Positions 1 through 5,097 of a DNA stretch of 5,097 bases are shown here, piece by piece. The notes beneath the pieces were generated by a model, which did not search any database, had not been told where the DNA came from, and was given only the letters and a program-made list of their open reading frames with translations. Every line of letters starts with the position of its first letter. Position 1 is the first letter of the stretch. Made by a program: the position numbers and the translations under genes. Source of the DNA: Chloroflexota bacterium (GTDB lineage Bacteria > Chloroflexota > Dehalococcoidia > Dehalococcoidales > JAUYDJ01); NCBI GenBank assembly GCA_030690025.1, contig JAUYDJ010000214.1, positions 1 through 5,097 of the forward strand, written 5' to 3'.

Positions 1-71
1 GTAATGCTGTTGAGCACAAACAGGTTCAGGCCAAAAGGCGGGGTGACGCAGCCAATCTCGGCAAGCACCAC
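1..71 (-). pseudogene. dctM: In-frame continuation of dctM beyond the internal TAG (partial, runs off the window)
   Basis: Reading on from the TAG at 74-72 in the same frame gives VVLAEIGCVTPPFGLNLFV followed by LNSI, up to the left edge. The EIG..TPP.GLNLFV block is a hallmark of the DctM C-terminal region and directly follows WFGV in the family, so this is the same gene with neither frame nor residue spacing disturbed. The spacing WFGV-T-stop-VVLAE-IG matches what I recall of the family, so the stop replaces exactly one, normally hydrophobic, membrane residue. The stretch has no start or ribosome site of its own and would be made only by readthrough. The end of the gene is outside the window. 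Confidence 0.85.
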
Positions 72-1169
72 CTAAGTGACGCCGAACCAGGTGGGGTCGA
101 AGCCCAGGTCGGCCATGAGGGGACTGATAAAGGGCAGGGTGAGCAATAGCATGGAAATACTGTCAAACAAGCAGCCCAGGAAAAGGTACAGCAGCACGAC
201 GATAAACCATATGCCATATTTCCCGAAGGGCAGGTGCGTCATGTACCCGGAAAATGTCTCGGTGATGCCGATGTGTTGAAAGACAATGCCTATGACCTTG
301 GCCGAGACGATGACCAGGGCAATCATACCGTTAACCTTTACCGCTAGCCACATGCTGTCTTTAAGCGCCCGGAAGCTCAACTTGCGGTAGCCCATGGCCA
401 GGATTAGGCTCAGGAGAACGCCCAGCGCCGCGGACTCGGTGGGGGTCATAATCCCGCCGAAAATCACCCCCAGTACTATGACAATTACCAGGACAAACGG
501 CCAGACCTCTTTAATAGCGGAAACCCTGACTGACCAGCTGACTTTCGGTGGCGCTGGAGCCAGCGCAGGATTGACCTTCACCAGTATCAGTACGGTGATA
601 ATCAGCAATATGGTCAGCACTATACCCGGTACCACGCCACCGGCAAAGAGCCGGGCTACGGAGATTCTTTCCCAGCCGCCATAGACAATCATGGTAATGC
701 TGGGTGGAATCAAGACCGCCAGGGTACCGCCCATGGCCAGTACGCCCAGGGATAACTTGGGGTCATAGCCCAGCTTGACCATCTGTGGGAAGCAAATCTT
801 GCCGAAGGTGGCGGAGGCGGCAACGGTAGAGCCGGATACAGCACCGAAAATGGCGTTGGCACCGAGTACCGAGACGGCTAGACCTCCAGGCATAGCCCCG
901 AGTATTTTATTGACGCCCTTAAAGAGAGTGTCCACCACCCCGGTCTCGGAGAAGATAGCGCCCATCAGGATAAACAGGGGCATGGCAGTCAAAGTAAACG
1001 AGTTCATAAAAGCAAAAGCCGACCAGGCAAACTGCTGGAGAGGCTGACCGACAAAGAAGACCAGACCGATAGCGCCGGCTATAGCCATAGCCACGAATAT
1101 TTCGGCGCCGAGGGCAACCAGGATAAGCAGGGTACCCAGAATTATGGCCGATTGTATCTCCATACTCAT
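72..1169 (-). CDS. dctM: TRAP transporter large permease subunit DctM, interrupted near its C terminus by an in-frame TAG
   Basis: This is the large, ion-coupled membrane subunit of a TRAP importer, which moves solute delivered by the binding protein across the cytoplasmic membrane. The 365 readable residues are strongly hydrophobic with many membrane spans. Family-typical blocks are visible: NSFTLTAMPLFILMG (56-70), the glycine/serine-rich segment GANAIFGAVSGSTVAASATFG (about 103-123), LAMGGTLAVLIPPS (144-157), MTPTESAALG (241-250), and DSISMLLLTLPFISP (336-350). The ATG at 1169-1167 overlaps the dctQ stop (ATGA), and a GTGGAG ribosome site lies 8 nt upstream, so translation coupling is likely. 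The family is usually about 420-450 residues. Here TAG at 74-72 stops the frame after WFGVT, yet the next 23 codons to the window edge encode the expected DctM continuation. Family assignment is near certain. Whether the full protein is made is not. Confidence 0.95.
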   Translation of the reverse strand: MSMEIQSAIILGTLLILVALGAEIFVAMAIAGAIGLVFFVGQPLQQFAWSAFAFMNSFTLTAMPLFILMGAIFSETGVVDTLFKGVNKILGAMPGGLAVSVLGANAIFGAVSGSTVAASATFGKICFPQMVKLGYDPKLSLGVLAMGGTLAVLIPPSITMIVYGGWERISVARLFAGGVVPGIVLTILLIITVLILVKVNPALAPAPPKVSWSVRVSAIKEVWPFVLVIVIVLGVIFGGIMTPTESAALGVLLSLILAMGYRKLSFRALKDSMWLAVKVNGMIALVIVSAKVIGIVFQHIGITETFSGYMTHLPFGKYGIWFIVVLLYLFLGCLFDSISMLLLTLPFISPLMADLGFDPTWFGVT

Positions 1170-1699
1170 AGGTTCTGCTCCACTGGTTTCGACTCCTCCA
1201 CATTCTCGCCGGCGCGCATTTTTCTTATCGCCTTGATTATGTCAGCGAGTAGCATTAAAGCCAGCAGTATAAAGCCAATAATCAAGGATATCTGCGGTAT
1301 CCACAGCGGGAAACGCCAGATGCTGTCAGATACCATGTGCACTTTGAAAGAGAGTGCCAGAAGGCCATAGCTTGCCTGGGCCAGGCCGCAAGCGGCCAGA
1401 AAGGTCAATATCATGGTACCTAGCCTCAGCGGGTTGGCCACTCGTAGGGGCAGCCTTTCTACCAGGGCGGTAACCCGGACATGGCCTTTTTCCCGCCAGG
1501 TATAGGCTGCCCCTATGAATGAAATGAAGACCAGGAGATAGCCACTGAACTCGTCAGCCAGAATAGGCGGCTTGCCTAACGCGTATCTCATGAACACTTC
1601 GAACAGGACGAGTACCGTCATGACCAGTATCACCCATCCGCAGAGATAGCCGCTCTGAGCGGCGGTAGCTTCGAGCAAGTTGCCCAGTCTCCTGACCAT
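1166..1699 (-). CDS. dctQ: TRAP transporter small permease subunit DctQ
   Basis: This is the small membrane subunit of the TRAP importer. In the family it pairs with DctM and helps dock the solute-binding protein. At 177 residues it has the usual size, with four predicted membrane segments at about 18-39, 49-67, 94-116 and 133-155. Family signatures are FEVFMRYALGKPP (33-45), the acidic pair in ADEFSGYLLVF (48-58), AYTWREKGHVRV (65-76) with its conserved loop after the second span, and FPLWIPQ (130-136) before the last span. The C-terminal tail (from about 157) is charged and cytoplasmic. The ATG at 1699-1697 is preceded by AGGGAGGGG only 4 nt away, a close but strong ribosome site. The gene lies 33 nt after dctP and overlaps dctM by 4 nt, so the three are one transcription unit. 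No lesion is seen. Confidence 0.95.
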   Translation of the reverse strand: MVRRLGNLLEATAAQSGYLCGWVILVMTVLVLFEVFMRYALGKPPILADEFSGYLLVFISFIGAAYTWREKGHVRVTALVERLPLRVANPLRLGTMILTFLAACGLAQASYGLLALSFKVHMVSDSIWRFPLWIPQISLIIGFILLALMLLADIIKAIRKMRAGENVEESKPVEQNL

Positions 1700-1732
1700 A
1701 TCCCCTCCCTACAGTTGGAAGATACGTGATTT

Positions 1733-2839
1733 TTAGAACCTGACGCCACTCTTGCCGGCGTATTTATTGGCAATATCGAGCAGCTGTTGACCCTGGGCAC
1801 CGGCCGTCTTTAGCCATTTCGTCATGGCTGGCTCGACAATCTTTTTAGCCTTGTCCAATTCCGCTCGCTCCGGCTGCACTATGTTAATGCGGCTGGCCCT
1901 GAGGCCGATTGGGGTGTAGAACCGGTACTCGTTGGCGCCGACGAAAGTCTGCCCCTGCATTTCTTTGCTTACGTCCAGCATAATCTTCTGCAGGTCGGCC
2001 GGCATGGCATCGAACTTCTTCTTATTCATAGCGAAGAACTGGGCAAACTCTGACTGCAGCGGCCAGAAAGCAACATACTTGGCCACATCGGTCAGGCCCA
2101 CTTCGAGGCCATAGCCGCGGCCGGTAAAGACGGCATCAATGGTGCCACGGTTTAGTGCGTCCACCGTTTCCGGGCCGGGCATCATCAGGGGCGAGCCGCC
2201 CAATAGCTGCAGGACCTCGGTATTCATGCCACCAAGGCTCCTGATTTTCAGGTTCTTGAAGTCATCCACCTTGGCGATGGACCTCTTGGAAAATACGCAG
2301 TCCTGTGTGCCGGAAGGCTGGAAGAATAGTTTGACCAGGCCGAGTTCATTGAATGCCTTGGTGTAGGCGGCGTCAACCACCGGGTCGTTGATGAAACTCT
2401 CGTATTCGTGCGAGTTTTCCCAGAGGAATGGGAATGAAGCCATATCCAGGATGGGGAAGGTCTGCGCGACGTAGGAGACCCGCTGGTAACCGATGTCAAT
2501 ACGGCCATCGATGACACCATACACGACCTCGGTCATGGGGAGCATATCAAAGGTGGTCTTTATCTTGATGCGGCCACCGCTGGCTTCCTCCAGCCGCTTC
2601 TGGAAGCGGGGATACGGATAGGTCACGTACGTGCCATCACTGGTATCCATCTTGAACTCGAATACCTGCCCAACTGGCGCTGGAGCGGGTGCGGGAGCTG
2701 GTGCCGGCGCGGGCTTTGGTGCCGGCGCTGGTGCCGGGGCTGGTGCCGGTGCTTGTTGCGCACAACCCAACAGAGGCAGTGCTACCAAAGCTAAAACTAG
2801 GGTAATGATTCCACTGTAGACTAATAACCTTTTCCTCAC
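1733..2839 (-). CDS. dctP: TRAP transporter substrate-binding lipoprotein DctP
   Basis: This extracytoplasmic receptor captures the substrate and hands it to DctQM. The 368-residue protein starts with MRKR, a hydrophobic core (about 5-22) and the lipobox LLGC (23-26), so Cys26 should be lipidated and the protein membrane-anchored. Residues 30-55 are an Ala-Pro repeat with one Lys, a stiff tether. The DctP fold follows from about 58. FQKRLEEASGGRIKIK (79-94) is the first beta-alpha unit, and VYGVIDGRIDIGYQRVSYVAQTFPILDMASFPFLW (106-140) is the typical core. KIRSLGG (198-204) carries Arg200, at the position of the family's conserved carboxylate-binding arginine. ETVDALNRGTIDAV (224-237) and MNKKKFDAMPADLQKIM (271-287) are also standard. 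The start codon is GTG (2839-2837) with GGAGG 5 nt upstream; the signal peptide fixes this start. Organic anions are usual ligands, but the actual one cannot be told. Confidence 0.96.
   Translation of the reverse strand: MRKRLLVYSGIITLVLALVALPLLGCAQQAPAPAPAPAPAPKPAPAPAPAPAPAPVGQVFEFKMDTSDGTYVTYPYPRFQKRLEEASGGRIKIKTTFDMLPMTEVVYGVIDGRIDIGYQRVSYVAQTFPILDMASFPFLWENSHEYESFINDPVVDAAYTKAFNELGLVKLFFQPSGTQDCVFSKRSIAKVDDFKNLKIRSLGGMNTEVLQLLGGSPLMMPGPETVDALNRGTIDAVFTGRGYGLEVGLTDVAKYVAFWPLQSEFAQFFAMNKKKFDAMPADLQKIMLDVSKEMQGQTFVGANEYRFYTPIGLRASRINIVQPERAELDKAKKIVEPAMTKWLKTAGAQGQQLLDIANKYAGKSGVRF
2675..2752 (-). repeat. Ala-Pro coding repeat (tether of the DctP lipoprotein)
   Basis: Codons 30-55 of dctP form 13 dipeptides of alanine-proline, with one Lys-Pro (42-43). 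They are written with mixed synonymous GCN and CCN codons and short recurring DNA words such as CCGGCACCAGC. The result is a GC-rich, slippage-prone tract placed between the lipidated Cys26 and the folded domain. Such tethers are common in lipid-anchored binding proteins and hold the receptor away from the membrane. Confidence 0.9.
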
Positions 2840-2898
2840 TCTTTCCTCCCAATTAAATATTCTTTTTGGCTGAATATTAAGGTAATTATCTAACTTCT

Positions 2899-2908
2899 AT
2901 CACCTCCT
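2899..2908 (-). promoter_or_regulatory. Full-length Shine-Dalgarno sequence without a start codon, in the dctP leader
   Basis: The minus strand reads AGGAGGTGAT, the exact complement of the conserved bacterial 16S rRNA 3' tail. It lies about 60 nt upstream of the dctP GTG, and no ATG, GTG or TTG follows at usual spacing. dctP has its own GGAGG at 2849-2845. A CTCCT at 2934-2930 could pair with this AGGAG. It may be a ribosome standby site, a decayed leader gene, or chance. Confidence 0.35.
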
Positions 2909-2992
2909 CGGCCTAGCTTTTCTACAGCAGGAGTTTGACCGTCCCACGCATATATACTTATCACGCTTTCCGGGGGAAAGACCTGACCACCA

Positions 2993-3075
2993 CCACACCT
3001 CCAAACCACTCGAAATCTATTTCTACTATTTTACCACCCCTGTCAAGACCACACCTTGAATCTGCCCGAAATCTA
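2993..3075. repeat. Two bipartite direct repeats, 56-bp period
   Basis: CCACACCT, 10 variable bases, then CGAAATCTA occurs at 2993-3019 and again at 3049-3075. The two outer blocks (17 bp) are identical in both copies and the 10-bp spacing is kept, while only 4 of the 10 inner bases match. Conserved half-sites around a variable core look like paired protein-binding sites in the dctP leader or promoter region. That role is an inference. Confidence 0.5.
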
Positions 3076-3163
3076 CCCTGAAATCAGACGGCTAAGGCCC
3101 TGTTTTTTGTAGAGATATATACCAGTAACATATTTTCGACATCATTGTCAAGTAGTTGAGCGC

Positions 3164-3192
3164 TTGCTAACAGCTACGATAAGGAATATAAT
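3164..3192 (+). promoter_or_regulatory. Sigma-70-type promoter of the Lrp-like gene, predicted leaderless
   Basis: TTGCTA (3164-3169, four of six matches to TTGACA) and a perfect TATAAT (3187-3192) are separated by exactly 17 bp. Transcription would start about 7-9 nt downstream, at 3199-3201. The ATG of the Lrp-like frame begins at 3201, so the mRNA would have essentially no 5' untranslated region. This agrees with the lack of a well-spaced ribosome site before that ATG. Confidence 0.6.
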
Positions 3193-3200
3193 ACCAACCG

Positions 3201-3434
3201 ATGGTTAAGGGCTATCTTTTAATCAAGCTGATACCAGGGCTGGAAGCCAGCGCTCTATCCTAGGTCAGGGCTACTCCCGGTGTCACGGACGTTAACCTCG
3301 TCTTCGGGCAGTGGGATGCCATAGCCACTGTTGAAGCCAAGACCCTCTTTGAACTGGCCAAACTGGTGGTCGGTGAGGTGCGCGGCATCCAGGGCGTCCA
3401 GGATACGGCGACACTGCTGCAGGGCGAGCTATAG
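3201..3434 (+). pseudogene. Lrp/AsnC-type ligand-binding (RAM) domain protein, interrupted by in-frame TAG at codon 21
   Basis: Read through one TAG, this frame encodes 77 residues. MVKGYLLIKLIPGLEASALS (1-20) is followed by the stop, then VRATPGVTDVNLVFGQWDAI, ATVEAKTLFELAKLVVGEVR and GIQGVQDTATLLQGEL. This is the compact single-domain form of the Lrp/AsnC effector-binding domain: an opening beta strand, then PGV.DVNLVFGQWDAIA, and a closing GVQDTATLL strand. It has no helix-turn-helix, so it would be a stand-alone effector-binding protein. The start ATG lies 8 nt after a TATAAT box and upstream extension is blocked by TAA at 3189. The gene ends at TAG 3432-3434 and is followed by a terminator. 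TAG at 3261-3263 is the only lesion, and no good start lies behind it. It may be a recent pseudogene, a sequencing error or a readthrough gene. The family call is from motif recognition. Confidence 0.72.
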
Positions 3435-3463
3435 GGACTTCAGCCACGATTGTCCCTCCGGTG

Positions 3464-3491
3464 AGCTGACGCTTCCCGGCGCTGGCTTTTT
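3464..3491 (+). terminator. Intrinsic terminator after the Lrp-like gene
   Basis: AGCTGACGC (3464-3472) can pair with GCGCTGGCT (3479-3487) around a TTCCCG loop. The stem has six Watson-Crick pairs, two G-T pairs and one A-C mismatch, and runs directly into TTTTT (3487-3491). It sits 30 nt past the stop codon of the Lrp-like gene, where its transcript should end. Confidence 0.6.
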
Positions 3492-3765
3492 AATTGTTTA
3501 TACTTTGTTTATCCCGCAGATATTTCCATTTATATTCCATTTACGGCATGGCTGCTATCCTGTAGACAGATAAAGGAAGCAAGCGGTTCCCCACCCAGGG
3601 GATTGACTAAGGCAAAGGTTATCTGGCAGATGTTAGGCCGGTAGCATGGCAAACTACCGGCCTAATCATTTAGTGAGATACTCTCAAACAAAACAGCATC
3701 AGGTTGTCACTGGTCATACAAACCAGCCCAAGTCTACCAACCCCAAGCTAAGTAGAGTATAATGA
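3492..3765. other. Non-coding stretch between the Lrp-like gene and the glucanotransferase
   Basis: No supported gene on either strand. It begins AT-rich (3487-3545), then has a small CCCC/GGGG hairpin (about 3589-3602), the perfect 12-bp inverted repeat at 3633-3665, and a TATAAT at 3758-3763. That last box could be a -10 element for the downstream gene, but no acceptable -35 lies 16-18 bp before it. Confidence 0.5.
3633..3665. repeat. Perfect 12-bp inverted repeat (hairpin)
   Basis: TTAGGCCGGTAG (3633-3644) and CTACCGGCCTAA (3654-3665) are exact reverse complements around the 9-base loop CATGGCAAA. The stem is GC-rich in its middle and should be very stable. No T-run follows on either strand, so it is not a classical intrinsic terminator. 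It could be an RNA processing or anti-readthrough structure, an operator, or a dispersed REP-like element. Confidence 0.8.
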
Positions 3766-3825
3766 AACCCAGCAGAGCCTGATAAAGGAGAACCGTGCCA
3801 GTACCGGCGGTGCTCCAACCTCGGT

Positions 3826-3830
3826 GGAGG
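3826..3830 (+). promoter_or_regulatory. Ribosome binding site of malQ
   Basis: GGAGG with 7 nt to the ATG at 3838 supports that start. The frame is open upstream only to the TGA at 3763-3765 and offers no ATG, GTG or TTG there, so 3838 is the sole reasonable start. Confidence 0.75.
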
Positions 3831-3837
3831 GCGGCAA

Positions 3838-5097
3838 ATGACCATCGGGACGGTGTCCCTGAATCACCTGGCCCATCTCTACGGCGTTCAGACCGCCTAC
3901 TATGACATCGCCCGTCACCGGCAGATGGCGGCGCCGGAGCCGCTGATGGCCGTGCTGCGCGCCCTGGGCGCGCCGGTCAGCAGCCTTGAGGATGTCCCCG
4001 CCGCCCTGCGGGAATGCCAGCAAGCGCAATGGCAGCGGTGCCTGGAACCGGTAATAGTAGCCTGGGACGGCGAGCCGCCGCCGGTGACAGTCCGGCTGCC
4101 CGTTCACCTGGCGGACACTCATCTCAACGGTTATGTCAAGCTGGAGAGCGGTGAACAAATCAGACTCGAATTCAAAGACCGCCCTACCACGGAAGCTGTC
4201 GATATAGAGGGGACCCGCTATGTCGCCCAGCAGCTTTCATTACCACCACATCTCCCGCCGGGCTATCATCAGTTCACCCTGGAGCTCCCGGGCAAACCGG
4301 CCGAAGCCCTTATCATCTCTGCCCCAACCCGGGCCTATGCCCCTGACCAGCCCGGGCCGGGGCGGTGGGGAGTCTTTCTACCCCTGTATGCCCTATACCG
4401 CAAGAATAGCTGGGGAAGCGGTGATTTCTCCGACCTGGCCGCGCTAATGACATGGGTGGGGGATAAAGGTGGCAAAGTAGTGTCCACCTTACCCTTGCTG
4501 CCCACCTTCCTGGATGAGCCTTTCGACCCCAGCCCCTACCGCCCGGTAAGCCGCTTGCTCTGGAGCGAGTTCTACCTGGATGTCACTGAAGTCCCCGAGC
4601 TGTCAAAATGCCCCTCCGCCCAGGCTATCCTGTCGTCCGCTTCCTTCCAGGCGGAGCTTGAGGCGGTGCGCCAGCTGCCGCGGGTCGACTACCGCCGGCA
4701 GATGGCATTAAAGCGTCGCGCCCTCGAAGAGCTTTGCCGCTGCTGCTTCGCCGGCGCTTCCGACCGTCTGGACAGCCTGCAGCGCTTTGCCGATGAGCAC
4801 CCCGTAGTCGAGGACTATGCCCGATTCCGGGCCGCCGTAGAAAAACAGCGCTCGTTATGGCCGTCATGGCCAAGTCCACTGCGGGAAGGCATCCTGACAG
4901 AGGTCGACTATGATGAGTCGGTGCGGCGCTACCACCTTTACGTGCAGTGGCTGGCCCACCAGCAGGTCGGAGAGGTCGCGCAAAAAGCCGGCGAGCTGGG
5001 TGTCGGCCTACAGCTCGACCTTCCCCTGGGCGCGCACCCGGAAGGCTATGATACCTGGCGCAATCAGGACATATTCATACACGATGTTGACATGGGC
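3838..5097 (+). CDS. malQ: 4-alpha-glucanotransferase (amylomaltase, GH77), 5' part
   Basis: The enzyme transfers alpha-1,4-glucan segments between maltooligosaccharides or glycogen in the cytoplasm. The frame is open from the ATG at 3838 for 420 codons and runs off the right edge. GGAGG (3826-3830) lies 7 nt before the ATG. Residues 1-165 are the N-terminal extension of long MalQ proteins, opening with the typical LAHLYGVQTAYYD (11-23). The GH77 barrel begins around 176: RWGVFLPLYALYRKNSWGSGDFSDL (176-200), then the sugar-site loop SPYRPVSRLLWSEFYLDV (232-249), RYHLYVQWLAHQQ (364-376), and LQLDLPLGAHPEGYDTWRNQDIF (391-413). The catalytic nucleophile and acid/base regions of GH77 lie further on and are not in the window, so activity cannot be judged. 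No internal stop is present. It is transcribed apart from the TRAP genes and nothing links the two functionally. Confidence 0.93.
   Translation, partial: MTIGTVSLNHLAHLYGVQTAYYDIARHRQMAAPEPLMAVLRALGAPVSSLEDVPAALRECQQAQWQRCLEPVIVAWDGEPPPVTVRLPVHLADTHLNGYVKLESGEQIRLEFKDRPTTEAVDIEGTRYVAQQLSLPPHLPPGYHQFTLELPGKPAEALIISAPTRAYAPDQPGPGRWGVFLPLYALYRKNSWGSGDFSDLAALMTWVGDKGGKVVSTLPLLPTFLDEPFDPSPYRPVSRLLWSEFYLDVTEVPELSKCPSAQAILSSASFQAELEAVRQLPRVDYRRQMALKRRALEELCRCCFAGASDRLDSLQRFADEHPVVEDYARFRAAVEKQRSLWPSWPSPLREGILTEVDYDESVRRYHLYVQWLAHQQVGEVAQKAGELGVGLQLDLPLGAHPEGYDTWRNQDIFIHDVDMG

Larger units (their letters stand above)
2840..3200. other. Divergent intergenic region between dctP and the Lrp-like gene
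   Basis: No convincing gene is present; only short open frames under about 45 codons occur. On the minus strand the dctP ribosome site GGAGG lies at 2849-2845. Two perfect TTGACA hexamers occur on the minus strand at 3151-3146 and 3046-3041. The second has TAGAAA 15 bp downstream (3025-3020), a weak candidate dctP promoter that would give a leader of about 175 nt. An AT-rich stretch (about 2851-2900) precedes dctP. A bipartite direct repeat (2993-3019 and 3049-3075) and a perfect match to the 16S rRNA tail (2899-2908) are listed separately. The rightward promoter of the Lrp-like gene is at 3164-3192. Confidence 0.6.

Noticed and set aside
2631..2819. Plus-strand frame encoding a Gly-Ala repeat protein
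   Set aside because: It is the antisense reading of the Ala-Pro tether of dctP, with no ribosome site or other support.
3331..3573. Plus-strand 80-codon frame starting at 3331
   Set aside because: It overlaps the Lrp-like gene in another frame, crosses the terminator, and its composition is not protein-like.
3560..3670. Possible riboswitch such as c-di-GMP class I, because of GGCAAA and GGCCTAA words before malQ
   Set aside because: The conserved core order and junctions of the known class do not fit, and the region is dominated by one simple hairpin.
3758..3763. TATAAT as the malQ promoter -10 box
   Set aside because: No recognisable -35 element or TGn extension lies at proper spacing, so it is mentioned only as a weak candidate.
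3748..4158. Minus-strand 136-codon frame
   Set aside because: It is antisense to the start of malQ; the malQ frame has clear family motifs and a ribosome site, this one has neither.
4625..4879. Minus-strand 84-codon frame
   Set aside because: It is the antisense shadow of malQ codons in a GC-rich segment, with an Arg/Pro/Gly-rich low-information product.
1..5097. tRNA, rRNA, CRISPR array, insertion sequence or prophage genes
   Set aside because: I saw no cloverleaf with TTC-arm consensus, no regularly spaced repeats beyond the two-copy motif, and no transposase or integrase frame.

Overview
The window looks like part of a bacterial chromosome. It carries a leftward TRAP-transporter operon, a ~1 kb regulatory/intergenic stretch holding a small, previously hidden Lrp/AsnC-type gene, and the 5' part of a rightward 4-alpha-glucanotransferase gene. 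The solute-binding protein has a lipoprotein signal (LLGC lipobox) and an Ala-Pro tether. This suggests a monoderm-type envelope in which the receptor is anchored to the membrane rather than free in a periplasm. Together with moderately high GC, strong GGAGG ribosome sites and the type of genes present, this would fit an anaerobic Chloroflexota (Dehalococcoidia-like) genome or metagenome contig. That taxonomic guess is an inference of low confidence.

Layout. Minus strand, transcribed right to left: dctP (2839-1733, GTG start), dctQ (1699-1166) and dctM (1169-72, continuing to the window edge). dctQ and dctM overlap by ATGA, so translation is probably coupled. The three products form one tripartite ATP-independent periplasmic (TRAP) importer: DctP binds the solute, DctQ is the small membrane subunit, and DctM is the large ion-coupled permease. 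The substrate cannot be read from the sequence. Bases 2840-3200 are a non-coding divergent region with promoter-like elements and a spaced direct repeat. Plus strand: an Lrp/AsnC ligand-binding-domain gene (3201-3434) sits directly behind a near-consensus promoter that predicts a leaderless mRNA, and is followed by an intrinsic terminator (3464-3491). Bases 3492-3765 hold no gene but contain a perfect 12-bp hairpin. A GH77 4-alpha-glucanotransferase (malQ-type) starts at 3838 and runs off the right edge.

The most notable point is that two independent genes, dctM and the Lrp-like gene, are each interrupted by a single in-frame TAG codon. Family-typical protein sequence continues on the far side in the same frame in both. 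Parallel gene decay, sequencing error, amber suppression or recoding could each explain this. The Lrp-like gene also appears to end at its family-typical C terminus with TAG, which argues against a general reassignment.
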